64,000 nucleotides of DNA from JALRBM01 sp966186595 (GCA_966186595.1 CBIFWO010000003.1:1-64000), one strand, 5' to 3'. Positions 15,274-22,735 are shown, counted from the stretch's first letter. Notes: generated by a model from the sequence alone, not told the origin. Translations and numbers: made by a program.

Positions 15274-15888
15274 TCACCGGGTGAGGGGTAGATGGGTGAA
15301 GATCTCGAAGTTGACGTGAAGTGAGGACTCGGGAGTGCTCACTTCATGTTCAACAGTGGGTGGCATGATGAGAACATCACCCGCCTCGATGATGAGCTGC
15401 TGCCTCGGGCCCGTCCTCCCATTGCGAATCAGGAAGCGCTTTGAGCCCTTGATCTGAAGGATCACTCCGATCCAACGATCAACGTGCGCCCCGAAGGACG
15501 CATCGCCTGCTAGTGACTGATAGGCCGAACATCCGACGGAGAATCCCGTGGCGGTTGCCAAGAGAAGTTCTACGTCCTCGATCCATCCGCCACCGAGCTT
15601 GCCCAGATCCTCGTACACACGGGTACGAGACCGGGATGCATAAGCAGCCTCGACATCGGCGTCGTCGAGCCATCGCTCGATCCCGTCAGGGCTCAACAAG
15701 GACACCTTTTGATCGGCGGCCCGGCGTTCCCCAATCGGCACTGGAAGGCTCCGTAGCCATTCCGGGTCAAGCGCGCGTCTGACGTGCAGAGCTCTCACAG
15801 AGGGGTTGCCTCTGGAGAATCCGCTTGCTGAGACGACGCGCCACAGCGTGCCGGCAATAGCTACCGGTGCCTCGATGGTGGTTGGCAT
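15274..15888 (-). CDS. JmjC/cupin-type Fe(II) oxygenase-like protein, cassette 3
   Basis: 204 aa third paralogue. The HxD is HVD in FGAHVDRWIGV and the distal His lies in PPTVEHEVST. IKGSKRFLIR and IIEAGDVLIMPP complete the double-stranded beta-helix signature. The start ATG lies 4 nt after the stop of peptide 3, with AGGTAG upstream as a weak Shine-Dalgarno. It is GC-rich like its copies. Cytoplasmic: no signal or membrane segment. Confidence 0.75.
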   Translation of the reverse strand: MPTTIEAPVAIAGTLWRVVSASGFSRGNPSVRALHVRRALDPEWLRSLPVPIGERRAADQKVSLLSPDGIERWLDDADVEAAYASRSRTRVYEDLGKLGGGWIEDVELLLATATGFSVGCSAYQSLAGDASFGAHVDRWIGVILQIKGSKRFLIRNGRTGPRQQLIIEAGDVLIMPPTVEHEVSTPESSLHVNFEIFTHLPLTR

Positions 15889-15892
15889 GGCA

Positions 15893-16063
15893 CTACCTAA
15901 CTGCAGTCAGGTGTGCATGGCCTCCGGACTCCATCTCATAGAGGTATGGGGTGCCCATACGACAATCCCTTGCCGCCTGCATGAGGTCGGGATTGGCATC
16001 GGGCAGCGTCACCGTGGGCAGGTCGTCGAGGTTGACGGTCTCTGCAATAATTGGCGCGGTCAA
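15893..16063 (-). CDS. Short peptide 3, possible RiPP-type precursor
   Basis: 56 aa, TTG start with GATGAGGTGAG upstream. The sequence begins MTAPIIAETVNLDDLP, keeps LPD at 20-22 and Y40-x-Y42, and ends SGGHAHLTAVR. Alignment with peptides 1 and 2 is gapless to residue 47. It was found by extending the conserved pattern upstream of the third oxygenase. The reading frame is short and its coding status rests on conservation among the three copies. Confidence 0.6.
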   Translation of the reverse strand: MTAPIIAETVNLDDLPTVTLPDANPDLMQAARDCRMGTPYLYEMESGGHAHLTAVR

Positions 16064-16116
16064 GGAGCTCACCTCATCTTACATCGGTTTCTTCACGCTC
16101 AGAAAGAGCTGATCGT

Positions 16117-16145
16117 ACCATACAACATAAGTTATTAATCGTCAA
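16117..16145 (-). promoter_or_regulatory. Promoter of peptide/oxygenase cassette 3
   Basis: TTGACG (16140-16145), 17-nt spacer, TATGGT (16117-16122) on the minus strand, with the conserved leader stem-loop at 16097-16110. It is divergent from the MurE-like gene at 16186. Confidence 0.6.
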
Positions 16146-16185
16146 TGCACCAAAAAGTACAACGGAATAGTGGTAGAATAGAAAC

Positions 16186-17481
16186 ATGAAAGAGGAGTTG
16201 GTAAAAGGGGCGCGACGTATCTTGCCACAAGGTGCAGTGCGTGGGCTGGAGGAGGCCTACCGTCGTAGTCGCGTTCGATTGATAAGCGCCAAATATGGCA
16301 ATCCTGCAAAAGGGCTGAAGGTGATTGCCGTTACGGGTACGAATGGCAAGACGACAACGGTCAATTACATTAATGAAATTCTGAAGGAAGCCGGATACAA
16401 GACGGCGATGTTTAGTACCGCTTTGATCGAAGTGGCAGGTCAGACGAAATTGAATGATCTAAATGCGACCGTGGCATCAACCGAGCGAATGCAGCAATTC
16501 TTTCGGGATGCTAAACAGGCGGGCGCTGATTATGTGGTCCTCGAGATAACGAGTCATGCTCTCCAGCAGCACAAACTAGACGGTGTGCCGATTGAGGTGG
16601 CAATTATGACCAACCTTACGCAGGATCATCTAGATTATCATAAGACAATGGACGAATATGCGGCTGCCAAAGCGAAGCTTTTCCAGGGTGAGCCAAAATT
16701 TATTGTGTTGAACCGTGACGATGAATGGTTTGATTATTTCAATCAATTTTATGCTGGTGCACAAAAAATCACCTACGGAACGCACGAGGAAGCCGAGGCG
16801 AAGATCGACTACGTCAAACTCTATAAAAAGGGAAGTGAAGCTACAGTCGTGATCGATCATCAGACCAAGCTTCATCTGGCGACAGCCCTTCCTGGCAGGT
16901 TCAATGTCTATAACATGACGGCGGCCGCGGCGACAGCATACCTTCTGGGGATGAAATTAACCGACATTGTTGAGGGTGTGGCAAATCTCGAAGGAATCCC
17001 TGGTCGTTTTGAACGAGTCGTTGAGGGAATGGGCTATGATGTAATCGTTGATTATGCACACACGCCCGACGCCTTGCAGCAGCTACTCGAAGCGGCAAAG
17101 GCTGTCACGAAAAATCGCGTCATCCTGGTATTTGGGGCGACGGGCGATCGTGACAAAAGCAAGCGTCCAATCATGGGCGAAATTGCCGCCAAATACGCAG
17201 ATCGAATTATTTTGACCGACGAAGAGAGCTACAACGAAGATCCAGAAGGCATACGTGCACAAGTGCGAGAGGGGATTGAAAAAGCTGGCGCCGACGGGAA
17301 ATTAACCGAAATCCCAGATCGCCGCGAAGCCATTGAAAAAGCCCTTTCTATTGCAAAAAAGAACGATACAATTTTGATTACTGGTATGGGGCACGAGCAG
17401 TTTCGGATCGTGAACGGGGAAAAATTGCCTTGGAATGACGGCGAAGTGGTCCGCGAGATTCTAGATACCAAGAAGTCTTAA
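16186..17481 (+). CDS. MurE-like Mur ligase lacking the N-terminal domain
   Basis: 431 aa. The ATP-binding loop is VTGTNGKTTTVNY (about residues 50-62), followed by the central-domain EITSHALQQHKLDG and TNLTQDHLDYHKTMDEYAAAK. The C-terminal ligase domain has PGRFERV, VDYAHTPDAL and GATGDRDKSKRPIMGEIA. The roughly 90-residue UDP-binding N-domain of canonical MurE is absent. The substrate-selecting DNPR/DDPN motif reads DEESYNEDP, so the amino acid added is unclear. It probably ligates an amino acid to a UDP-MurNAc peptide or related substrate. TAGAAT ends 6 nt before the ATG. Confidence 0.85.
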   Translation: MKEELVKGARRILPQGAVRGLEEAYRRSRVRLISAKYGNPAKGLKVIAVTGTNGKTTTVNYINEILKEAGYKTAMFSTALIEVAGQTKLNDLNATVASTERMQQFFRDAKQAGADYVVLEITSHALQQHKLDGVPIEVAIMTNLTQDHLDYHKTMDEYAAAKAKLFQGEPKFIVLNRDDEWFDYFNQFYAGAQKITYGTHEEAEAKIDYVKLYKKGSEATVVIDHQTKLHLATALPGRFNVYNMTAAAATAYLLGMKLTDIVEGVANLEGIPGRFERVVEGMGYDVIVDYAHTPDALQQLLEAAKAVTKNRVILVFGATGDRDKSKRPIMGEIAAKYADRIILTDEESYNEDPEGIRAQVREGIEKAGADGKLTEIPDRREAIEKALSIAKKNDTILITGMGHEQFRIVNGEKLPWNDGEVVREILDTKKS

Positions 17482-17490
17482 AATGCGATA

Positions 17491-17529
17491 AGCCGCAACC
17501 AGGATATGTGCTATCGACTGGTTGCGGCT
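17491..17529. terminator. Strong hairpin between the MurE-like gene and the Cys-rich genes
   Basis: A perfect 12-bp stem AGCCGCAACCAG/CTGGTTGCGGCT with a 15-nt loop. It lies between converging genes and can end both transcripts. Confidence 0.8.
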
Positions 17530-17566
17530 CGCAATTCGATCATTCGCTGTTCTAATGCCGGAGCGC

Positions 17567-17713
17567 TTAGAAAGCGAGCTGGTGATCGCCCGAGATGCAG
17601 TTCGGGCATACCGGCTTCTCTGGAACCGGTTGGCCAGCGGGAATGTTGAACGTCTGGCGACAGATGCAGTTCGGCATTCTGCAGTCACAGGTTGCCTTTT
17701 GGTCACTGTCCAC
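17567..17713 (-). CDS. Cys-rich mini-protein 1 (IPAGQ family)
   Basis: 48 aa from a GTG preceded by AGAGGAG. Pattern: C-x-C-x4-C-x-C-x3-F-x-IPAGQ-x-VP-x2-P-x-C-x2-C-x2-G-x-H. Six Cys and a His suggest a small zinc- or Fe-S-binding fold, possibly a zinc ribbon. An in-frame extension to 17797 exists, but promoter and SD favour the short form. Two paralogues follow upstream on the same strand (17922, 18273), each with its own promoter and hairpin. Function unknown. No signal peptide, so cytoplasmic. Confidence 0.6.
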   Translation of the reverse strand: MDSDQKATCDCRMPNCICRQTFNIPAGQPVPEKPVCPNCISGDHQLAF

Positions 17714-17761
17714 CTGAAAGCAGCTCCTCTCATTAGCCGAACATATTCGAATGTGCTCGTT

Positions 17762-17790
17762 ATCATACTCCTCAACTGAGCAGAGATCAA
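17762..17790 (-). promoter_or_regulatory. Promoter of Cys-rich mini-protein 1
   Basis: TTGATC (17785-17790), 17-nt spacer, TATGAT (17762-17767) on the minus strand, about 50 nt before the GTG start. Confidence 0.6.
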
Positions 17791-17808
17791 GGTTCATAAA
17801 GGACGAAA

Positions 17809-17843
17809 GCCGTGACCGGGACTACTTACCGACCGGCCACGGC
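17809..17843 (-). terminator. Hairpin after Cys-rich mini-protein 2
   Basis: GCCGTGACCGG pairs with CCGGCCACGGC (10 pairs, one A-C mismatch) between mini-protein genes 1 and 2. Confidence 0.7.
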
Positions 17844-17921
17844 CTGTACATTCGAGTCACCATGTATGGTCGTTGATCTTCGCCGGTCCGCATCCGGTTG
17901 TGAAGCGACCAAGGAGACTAC

Positions 17922-18104
17922 CTACGAGCCAGGGTGATTACCGCTGGCACATTGTGGACAAATCGGAAATTCTGGAACTACCTGCCCGGCTGGAATCCTG
18001 AAGTCCCTGGTGCAGGGGCAGTCATTCACCATGCAGTAGCAGGTGTACGACCCTCCATTGCTGATCTCCAGTTCCTCACCATTATTTTTACCAAACCAGG
18101 TCAC
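17922..18104 (-). CDS. Cys-rich mini-protein 2 (IPAGQ family)
   Basis: 60 aa, GTG start with GAGGAGG upstream. It shares YTCYC, DCPC, F-x-IPAGQVVP and C-x2-C-x-SGNH with its paralogues. The N-terminal MTWFGKNNGEELEIS matches the start of copy 3 (MPLWGSGSNEVEIS), which fixes both starts. The spacing of the two Cys clusters (21 residues) is constant in the three copies. No family recognised. Confidence 0.65.
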   Translation of the reverse strand: MTWFGKNNGEELEISNGGSYTCYCMVNDCPCTRDFRIPAGQVVPEFPICPQCASGNHPGS

Positions 18105-18184
18105 TAGGCCTTGCCTCCTCTGTCGTCAGGGTCTTCGAACGTCTTGAATCATAGCAGACAAAGGGGAAAGAATCTAGGCTAGTA

Positions 18185-18225
18185 GGGGCCAGGACCGGCA
18201 CTATCTTTAAACTAGTCCTGGCCCC
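18185..18225 (-). terminator. Hairpin after Cys-rich mini-protein 3
   Basis: A perfect 11-bp stem GGGGCCAGGAC/GTCCTGGCCCC with a 19-nt AT-richer loop. Confidence 0.8.
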
Positions 18226-18272
18226 CGGTTCGAGCCTCACCCAGGGCAGCACTCACCGTGTGGCCGATGGAC

Positions 18273-18452
18273 CTACAGGTATAAATGCCTTCCTGCTACA
18301 CATCGGGAGCACTTCGGTGTACTCGGTACCGGTTGCCCGGCGGGGATGATGAAACTGTCTTGGCAGATGCAGAGGGTGTGTGAGCATCTGCACGTGTAGG
18401 CGGCTCCTGCACTGATCTCAACCTCATTGCTGCCACTGCCCCATAAAGGCAT
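18273..18452 (-). CDS. Cys-rich mini-protein 3 (IPAGQ family)
   Basis: 59 aa from the ATG at 18452, chosen because GAAGGG lies upstream and the N-terminus then matches copy 2. It contains YTCRCSHTLCIC, FIIPAGQPVP and CSRCVAGRH. It has one extra upstream in-frame possibility to 18485, which is less likely. This gene and its two paralogues are the only genes between the MurE-like ligase and a FemX-type gene, so a link to envelope chemistry is possible but unsupported. Confidence 0.65.
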   Translation of the reverse strand: MPLWGSGSNEVEISAGAAYTCRCSHTLCICQDSFIIPAGQPVPSTPKCSRCVAGRHLYL

Positions 18453-18532
18453 TGGACGCCCTTCTCTTCCGTTGCGAGCTAGCACGAACGTATCTACTGT
18501 AGCACTTGATGCTCCTGTTGACCAGTGGTTAC

Positions 18533-19570
18533 TTAATAATAATTTTCGTGTTTAAAATAGTAATGCAAACGGGTAACGATTCGTTCGCCCAGCATTCGCC
18601 ATACTTTATAGGCAAAAGGTCTGACAACAATATCGTACGCACCGACATAATCAGTGACTTCTTTGTTAAAGCTAGTCTTAAACCTGCCGATGCCGTAGTG
18701 GGGATGATCGGGGTTGTTGATCTGATCTGAAGGAGGTGCGCCACAAAGGTCATGGGAAGTAACACCTTTTTCCTTTACCCACTTGATAACATGCCACTGC
18801 AAGAGGTGGCTGGCCCCGTAGACGGTTCGTTCGCGAACGGATGCGCCGTCTTTGTAGGTGCCTTTTTTGCCAAAGGTGATCGCATAGGCACCCGCGACGA
18901 TCTGTTTATCGACGTAGGCAAAGAAAAGCTGTCCGAGGTTTGCCTGGGCATAGCGCTGCCAGAATGTCTTGTAGTAGTCAAAGCTTCGGATTCGGAATGA
19001 TTCGGCGGCTGTTTCAGCGAGGAGGTCGTACATTATTCTGCAGTTTTCATCACTTGAATCCACACGTTTTACTGTAACTCCGTCGCGCTCGGCTCGACGA
19101 ATGGCGTGGCGACCCTTTTGATTAAGATTACTCATGATGGTGTCGAGATCGGGCGATAGGTCAAGAAGGACAGTCGAGGAATTTGGTTGAATCGGGCGGA
19201 CTTTGATCAGGCCTAACTTCATAAGATCTGCCAGCGTCTCATCTTTTTTGATCAGTTCTGGCTCGATTTTTACCGCAAAAACACCATTTTCCTCAGCGAA
19301 TTTCCTGAGGGGAGGAAGAAGGCTATCGAGCTGTCGGACTGAGGTAACTCCCGGGCCTTTTGGAATGTACCATAGTTTGCCGAGACCGACGATGGATTTC
19401 TCCAAGACAGTGATGGCGAGGTTTTCGGCCTCGACAAAACGCGGCTCCCATCCACCCAACCTTTTTTGCTCGGCAAATTCGGACCCTTGAAAGACATTGC
19501 CGCCGTCCGGATTGGCGAGAATACGGTCATTCCAGTTAGATTCTGTGTCGGGCGTAACGAATGTAATCAT
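18533..19570 (-). CDS. FemAB/FemX-family peptidoglycan aminoacyltransferase
   Basis: 345 aa, second FemABX paralogue. Typical features are GNVFQGSEFAEQKRLGGWEP, LWYIPKGPGV, the central NLNQKGRHAIRRAERDGV, and a C-terminal domain with YKDGASVRERTVYGASHLL and HDLCGAPPSDQ. This is probably a tRNA-dependent addition of a residue to the peptidoglycan cross-bridge. It shares a short divergent region with 19607; on its strand TACAAT ends 6 nt before the ATG. The two FemX copies are quite different, so they likely add different residues. Confidence 0.88.
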   Translation of the reverse strand: MITFVTPDTESNWNDRILANPDGGNVFQGSEFAEQKRLGGWEPRFVEAENLAITVLEKSIVGLGKLWYIPKGPGVTSVRQLDSLLPPLRKFAEENGVFAVKIEPELIKKDETLADLMKLGLIKVRPIQPNSSTVLLDLSPDLDTIMSNLNQKGRHAIRRAERDGVTVKRVDSSDENCRIMYDLLAETAAESFRIRSFDYYKTFWQRYAQANLGQLFFAYVDKQIVAGAYAITFGKKGTYKDGASVRERTVYGASHLLQWHVIKWVKEKGVTSHDLCGAPPSDQINNPDHPHYGIGRFKTSFNKEVTDYVGAYDIVVRPFAYKVWRMLGERIVTRLHYYFKHENYY

Positions 19571-19606
19571 AGATTTATTGTAGCAATATAGTGCTACAAT
19601 CGTGGT

Positions 19607-20047
19607 ATGAGTGAGGAACTAATCAGCGCCTATGATATTCGCGGCACCGAAGAAACGGGCCTCACAATTGATTGTGCGTGGAATGCGGGCAAGGCTCTGG
19701 CTGATTGGTTGCCGGAAGATGGCGATATTGTTGTAGCGACAACTCCTGAATACAAGAAGTTGGCCGAAGCAGTTATTGAAGGTCTACGCCTGCAGGGGCG
19801 GAATGTGATCGATGCCGGGACAAGTGATAAGAATATAGTGACGTCGTATATTGTGACTGGCGGGCTGGCTGGTGCGGTGTTAATCGGGTTTGATGAGATG
19901 GAAAAGGTGATCACGATTGGCTTCTATCAGGAAGGTGGCAAGTTGATTGATCGAGAGAGTGGTCTAAAAGAAATTTGTGCTTCAGTTAGGGCGGGGAATT
20001 TTGTACCTGCGGCAACGAAGGGAAATCTCTCTCGAATATCTCTATGA
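19607..20047 (+). CDS. Stand-alone phosphohexomutase N-terminal domain
   Basis: 146 aa. Begins with the YDIRG motif of alpha-D-phosphohexomutases (PMM/PGM) and keeps the first alpha/beta domain pattern (GKALADWL, VVATTPEYKKLAEAVIEGL). The gene ends where full enzymes (about 450 aa) continue. The catalytic serine loop TASHNP is replaced by TGGLAGAV, so mutase activity is very unlikely. It may be a regulatory remnant or a binding protein. TACAAT ends 6 nt before the ATG. The CIRCE element begins 9 nt after the stop. Confidence 0.7.
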   Translation: MSEELISAYDIRGTEETGLTIDCAWNAGKALADWLPEDGDIVVATTPEYKKLAEAVIEGLRLQGRNVIDAGTSDKNIVTSYIVTGGLAGAVLIGFDEMEKVITIGFYQEGGKLIDRESGLKEICASVRAGNFVPAATKGNLSRISL

Positions 20048-20056
20048 GTTAAGAAA

Positions 20057-20083
20057 TTAGCACTCATGCCTTGCAAGTGCTAA
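20057..20083 (+). promoter_or_regulatory. CIRCE operator (HrcA site) of groESL
   Basis: TTAGCACTC-N9-AAGTGCTAA, one mismatch from the CIRCE consensus. It overlaps the -35 region of a promoter with TACAAT at 20094-20099. A run of seven T follows the right arm, so the same dyad may also terminate the upstream gene. This predicts heat-shock control by HrcA, which is not encoded in the window. Confidence 0.92.
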
Positions 20084-20132
20084 TTTTTTTGTCTACAATG
20101 GTTTTGCGAATAAAAAACGGAGGAGCAAAAGC

Positions 20133-20396
20133 ATGAGCGCACCGATTAAACCTCTGGCAGATCGTATCGTAGCAGTGAAGGAAGAAGCTGCGACCAAGAC
20201 TGCGAGTGGACTCTACTTACCAGACAACGCAAAAGAGAAGCCTGTGCTTGCAAGGGTCGAGGCTGTTGGACCTGATGTGAAAACACTAAAGGTTGGCGAT
20301 AAAATCGTGTACAAAGAGTACTCGACGACAGAACTGAAGATTGACGGAACTGAGTATTTGATTGTTAAAGAAGAAGACGTGTTGGCAACGGTCTAG
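20133..20396 (+). CDS. groES: Co-chaperonin GroES
   Basis: 87 aa, slightly shorter than the usual 95. KPLADRIVAVKEEA and GLYLPDNAKEKP (mobile loop region) are present, and EDVLATV is the standard C-terminus. It caps the GroEL ring during folding. GGAGGAG lies 9 nt before the ATG. First gene of a CIRCE-controlled operon with groEL 9 nt downstream. Confidence 0.96.
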   Translation: MSAPIKPLADRIVAVKEEAATKTASGLYLPDNAKEKPVLARVEAVGPDVKTLKVGDKIVYKEYSTTELKIDGTEYLIVKEEDVLATV

Positions 20397-20405
20397 GAGA
20401 AATAT

Positions 20406-22049
20406 ATGGCAAAGAAAGTTTTTTACGATGATGACGCGCGAAACCGCGTGATGGGCGGGGCGAAGGCGCTGTATGATGCAGTTAAAGTAACCTACGGTCC
20501 CAAGGGTCGCAATGTGGTAATCGCGAAGGGGTATGGCGGCCCAACGGTTACGCATGATGGAGTAACGGTGGCTGAGAGTGTCGATCTGCCTGAAAATGAC
20601 GATGAAACTCTTGGGTATAAAGTTGGTGCCGAGCTGATCAAGCAAGCCGCAAGCAAGCTCAATAAGGTAGCGGGTGACGGTACGACTACGGTGACTGTCC
20701 TTACCTATAACATCTTGAAAGAGGCAAACCGCCTGATCGCGGCTGGTCACAATCCGCAGGAACTGCGAAAGGGAATCGAAGCGGCTGGTGCCGAGGTGGT
20801 CAAGCAACTGGATGGCCTGGCTGAAAGTATCGAAGGCAAAACCGACCGCGTCGCCGAAGTGGCAACAATCAGTGCGGGTGACGGGGAAATCGGTAAATTG
20901 ATCGCCAATGTTATCGAAAAAGTGGGCAAGGACGGTGTTGTGACCGTCGAGGCCAGTCAGGGACTCGAGCTAGAAGCCGAAGTAGTAGAAGGATTTAGTT
21001 TGGATCGCGGATTCGTCAGTCAATTCTTTGTGACCGATACAGCTCGCCAGGAAGCTGTCTATGAAAAACCAGCTATCTTGATTACTGACAAGAAGATCAG
21101 CAACGTTGCTGAGTTCCTGCCGATCCTGGAAAAACTTGCTCAGGCCGGCAAGAAGGATGTCGTACTTATTGCAGACGAAGTTGAGGGCGAAGCGCTGAGC
21201 ATCCTTGTTTTGAATAAGCTAAAGGGTGTATTCAACACCGTTGCAGTCAAGGCGCCTGCGTTTGGTGACCGCCGCAAGGAAATTTTACAGGATATAGCGA
21301 CGCTGACTGGTGCAACTGTCATTAGCGAAGACCAAGGTCTGACCTTTGAAAACGTTGAACTGGATGTCCTGGGTGCTGCCCGCAAGGTGATCGTTGGTAA
21401 GGATGAGACCACGATTGTCGAGGGCGCCGGCAAGGCAACTGCCGTGAAATCTCGCATTGCACAGATTGTCGCTCAGGCTGAAAACGCAACGAGCGAATAT
21501 GACAAGGAGCAGTACGAAAAGCGAGCGGCTGCTCTTTCTGGTAAAGTTGCTGTCATCAAGGTAGGTGGCGCGACTGAGACTGCGATTGATGAAATGAAGT
21601 TTCGTGTGGACGACGCGGTGGCTGCAACCAAGGCCGCACTGGCTGAAGGGATTGTTGCTGGTGGCGGTGTGACGCTGGTGAATCTTGCGGCAAGTGTCAA
21701 GGCGGAAGGTGCGGACAGTATTAGCGCTGGTCGTCAGATTCTAAAGAATGCGCTGAAGCAGCCGTTCCTCCAGATTACCGCAAATGCTGGTCTGAACAGT
21801 GAGGCACTTCTTGCCCAGGTGGAAGCCGGCAAGCCTGGTTTTGGAGTCAACGTGATGTCTCCTGAAAAAGGCCTCGTTGATGTCAAGAAAACCGGGGTGA
21901 TCGATCCTGTTAAGGTGACGAAAGAAGCAGTGCGAAACGCGGTTTCAATCGCATCAACAGCTGCAACAATGGGCGCACTTGTGGTTGAAATTCCGGAAAA
22001 GGAAGAAGCAGCACCTGCCGGTGGTATGCCTGGCATGGGGATGATGTAG
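20406..22049 (+). CDS. groEL: Chaperonin GroEL
   Basis: 547 aa, full-length. The ATP site has VTYGPKGRNVV and DGTTTVTVL (GDGTTT), and the apical and intermediate domains are complete. The C-terminal tail is the hydrophobic GGMPGMGMM repeat. It folds cytosolic proteins in an ATP-driven cycle with GroES. TAGGAGA is the Shine-Dalgarno. A long terminator follows. Confidence 0.98.
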   Translation: MAKKVFYDDDARNRVMGGAKALYDAVKVTYGPKGRNVVIAKGYGGPTVTHDGVTVAESVDLPENDDETLGYKVGAELIKQAASKLNKVAGDGTTTVTVLTYNILKEANRLIAAGHNPQELRKGIEAAGAEVVKQLDGLAESIEGKTDRVAEVATISAGDGEIGKLIANVIEKVGKDGVVTVEASQGLELEAEVVEGFSLDRGFVSQFFVTDTARQEAVYEKPAILITDKKISNVAEFLPILEKLAQAGKKDVVLIADEVEGEALSILVLNKLKGVFNTVAVKAPAFGDRRKEILQDIATLTGATVISEDQGLTFENVELDVLGAARKVIVGKDETTIVEGAGKATAVKSRIAQIVAQAENATSEYDKEQYEKRAAALSGKVAVIKVGGATETAIDEMKFRVDDAVAATKAALAEGIVAGGGVTLVNLAASVKAEGADSISAGRQILKNALKQPFLQITANAGLNSEALLAQVEAGKPGFGVNVMSPEKGLVDVKKTGVIDPVKVTKEAVRNAVSIASTAATMGALVVEIPEKEEAAPAGGMPGMGMM

Positions 22050-22072
22050 TTTTTCGAACTAAGACTATTCCA

Positions 22073-22116
22073 ACATGAAAAACAGACCCGTATCATAGGG
22101 TCTGTTTTTCATGTTA
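22073..22116 (+). terminator. Intrinsic terminator of groESL
   Basis: A perfect 18-bp stem (AACATGAAAAACAGACCC with its complement) around an 8-nt loop, the longest perfect inverted repeat seen in the window. It works in either direction. Confidence 0.9.
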
Positions 22117-22155
22117 AGGGCTGTGACTGCATGTCAACTTGAGGAATATGCACCA

Positions 22156-22184
22156 TTGCATTATATTAAAAAATATGTTATAAT
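22156..22184 (+). promoter_or_regulatory. Promoter TTGCAT-N17-TATAAT
   Basis: -35 at 22156-22161 and -10 at 22179-22184 with ideal spacing, serving the accessory gene at 22221 through a leader of about 30 nt. Confidence 0.8.
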
Positions 22185-22220
22185 TACTCCATACGTCCGA
22201 CTAGACCGTAAGGGGAGAAT

Positions 22221-22658
22221 ATGGACGTCGATGAGACTCTGTTGGCTCGCTGCCAGTCAGCCCTCGACCAACTGCGCGATGCCAGCCAGAACTCCGAATT
22301 TCGCTCAACTGATGGGCGGAATGGAGCGATCAGCGGCAAGTCGGCGCTGTCGGCTGTCGGCATCCGGGGTGACGAGGCACAGGAAGTTCGCTACTACCTC
22401 CGCCAGCTCGGGTTGGCCAAGGCGGCGGAGGAGAGCGAACACGCTTCCAACCTGTGGTACTGGGACATCAGTTACGACGGGGGCGTCGAAGCCGATGCAC
22501 TCCAGAAGCTGACAGAAGAGAAGCCTTGGAAGGGCCGCTCGAAGCGGCGGGGCGAGATCGACCCCAACGTCGAGAAGATCGCGGAGTTGACCGCGAAGCT
22601 CGCGGTGGCCGAAGCCGAACTGGCGCGCTACAAGCAGCGCTACGGCGAACTCGACTGA
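22221..22658 (+). CDS. Hypothetical protein with helical N-domain and C-terminal coiled coil (accessory cassette)
   Basis: 145 aa. Residues 1-75 look like a small helical, possibly winged-helix fold (GKSALSAVGIRGDEAQEVRYYL). The last 35 residues are a coiled coil (KIAELTAKLAVAEAELARYK). No family recognised. GC-rich codons, AAGGGGAG before the ATG, its own promoter and an 11-bp hairpin make it a typical cassette. The leader shares ACCGTAAGGG with that of 28456. Confidence 0.65.
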   Translation: MDVDETLLARCQSALDQLRDASQNSEFRSTDGRNGAISGKSALSAVGIRGDEAQEVRYYLRQLGLAKAAEESEHASNLWYWDISYDGGVEADALQKLTEEKPWKGRSKRRGEIDPNVEKIAELTAKLAVAEAELARYKQRYGELD

Positions 22659-22713
22659 TCGTTCCACTCATCTTATGCGCAGGATTCGTCCAGCGAAGTC
22701 AGATACACTGGCG

Positions 22714-22735
22714 CCCCGCATCTGCAGATGCGGGG
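22714..22735 (+). terminator. Terminator of the cassette at 22221
   Basis: Perfect palindrome CCCCGCATCTG/CAGATGCGGGG followed by TTGAGTTTT, one of the few cassette hairpins with a T-rich tail. Confidence 0.8.

Noticed and set aside
13250..16145. CRISPR array or transposon for the repeated hairpins
   Set aside because: Only three copies, about 1 kb apart with genes between, and no cas, transposase or terminal repeats.
17461..17790. 109-aa minus-strand ORF over mini-protein 1
   Set aside because: Runs through the terminator hairpin and lacks the Cys pattern conserved in the two paralogues.
18108..18150. CTGACGA on the minus strand before mini-protein 2, a possible second hammerhead
   Set aside because: No following GAAA in register and no pairing partners for stems I and III.
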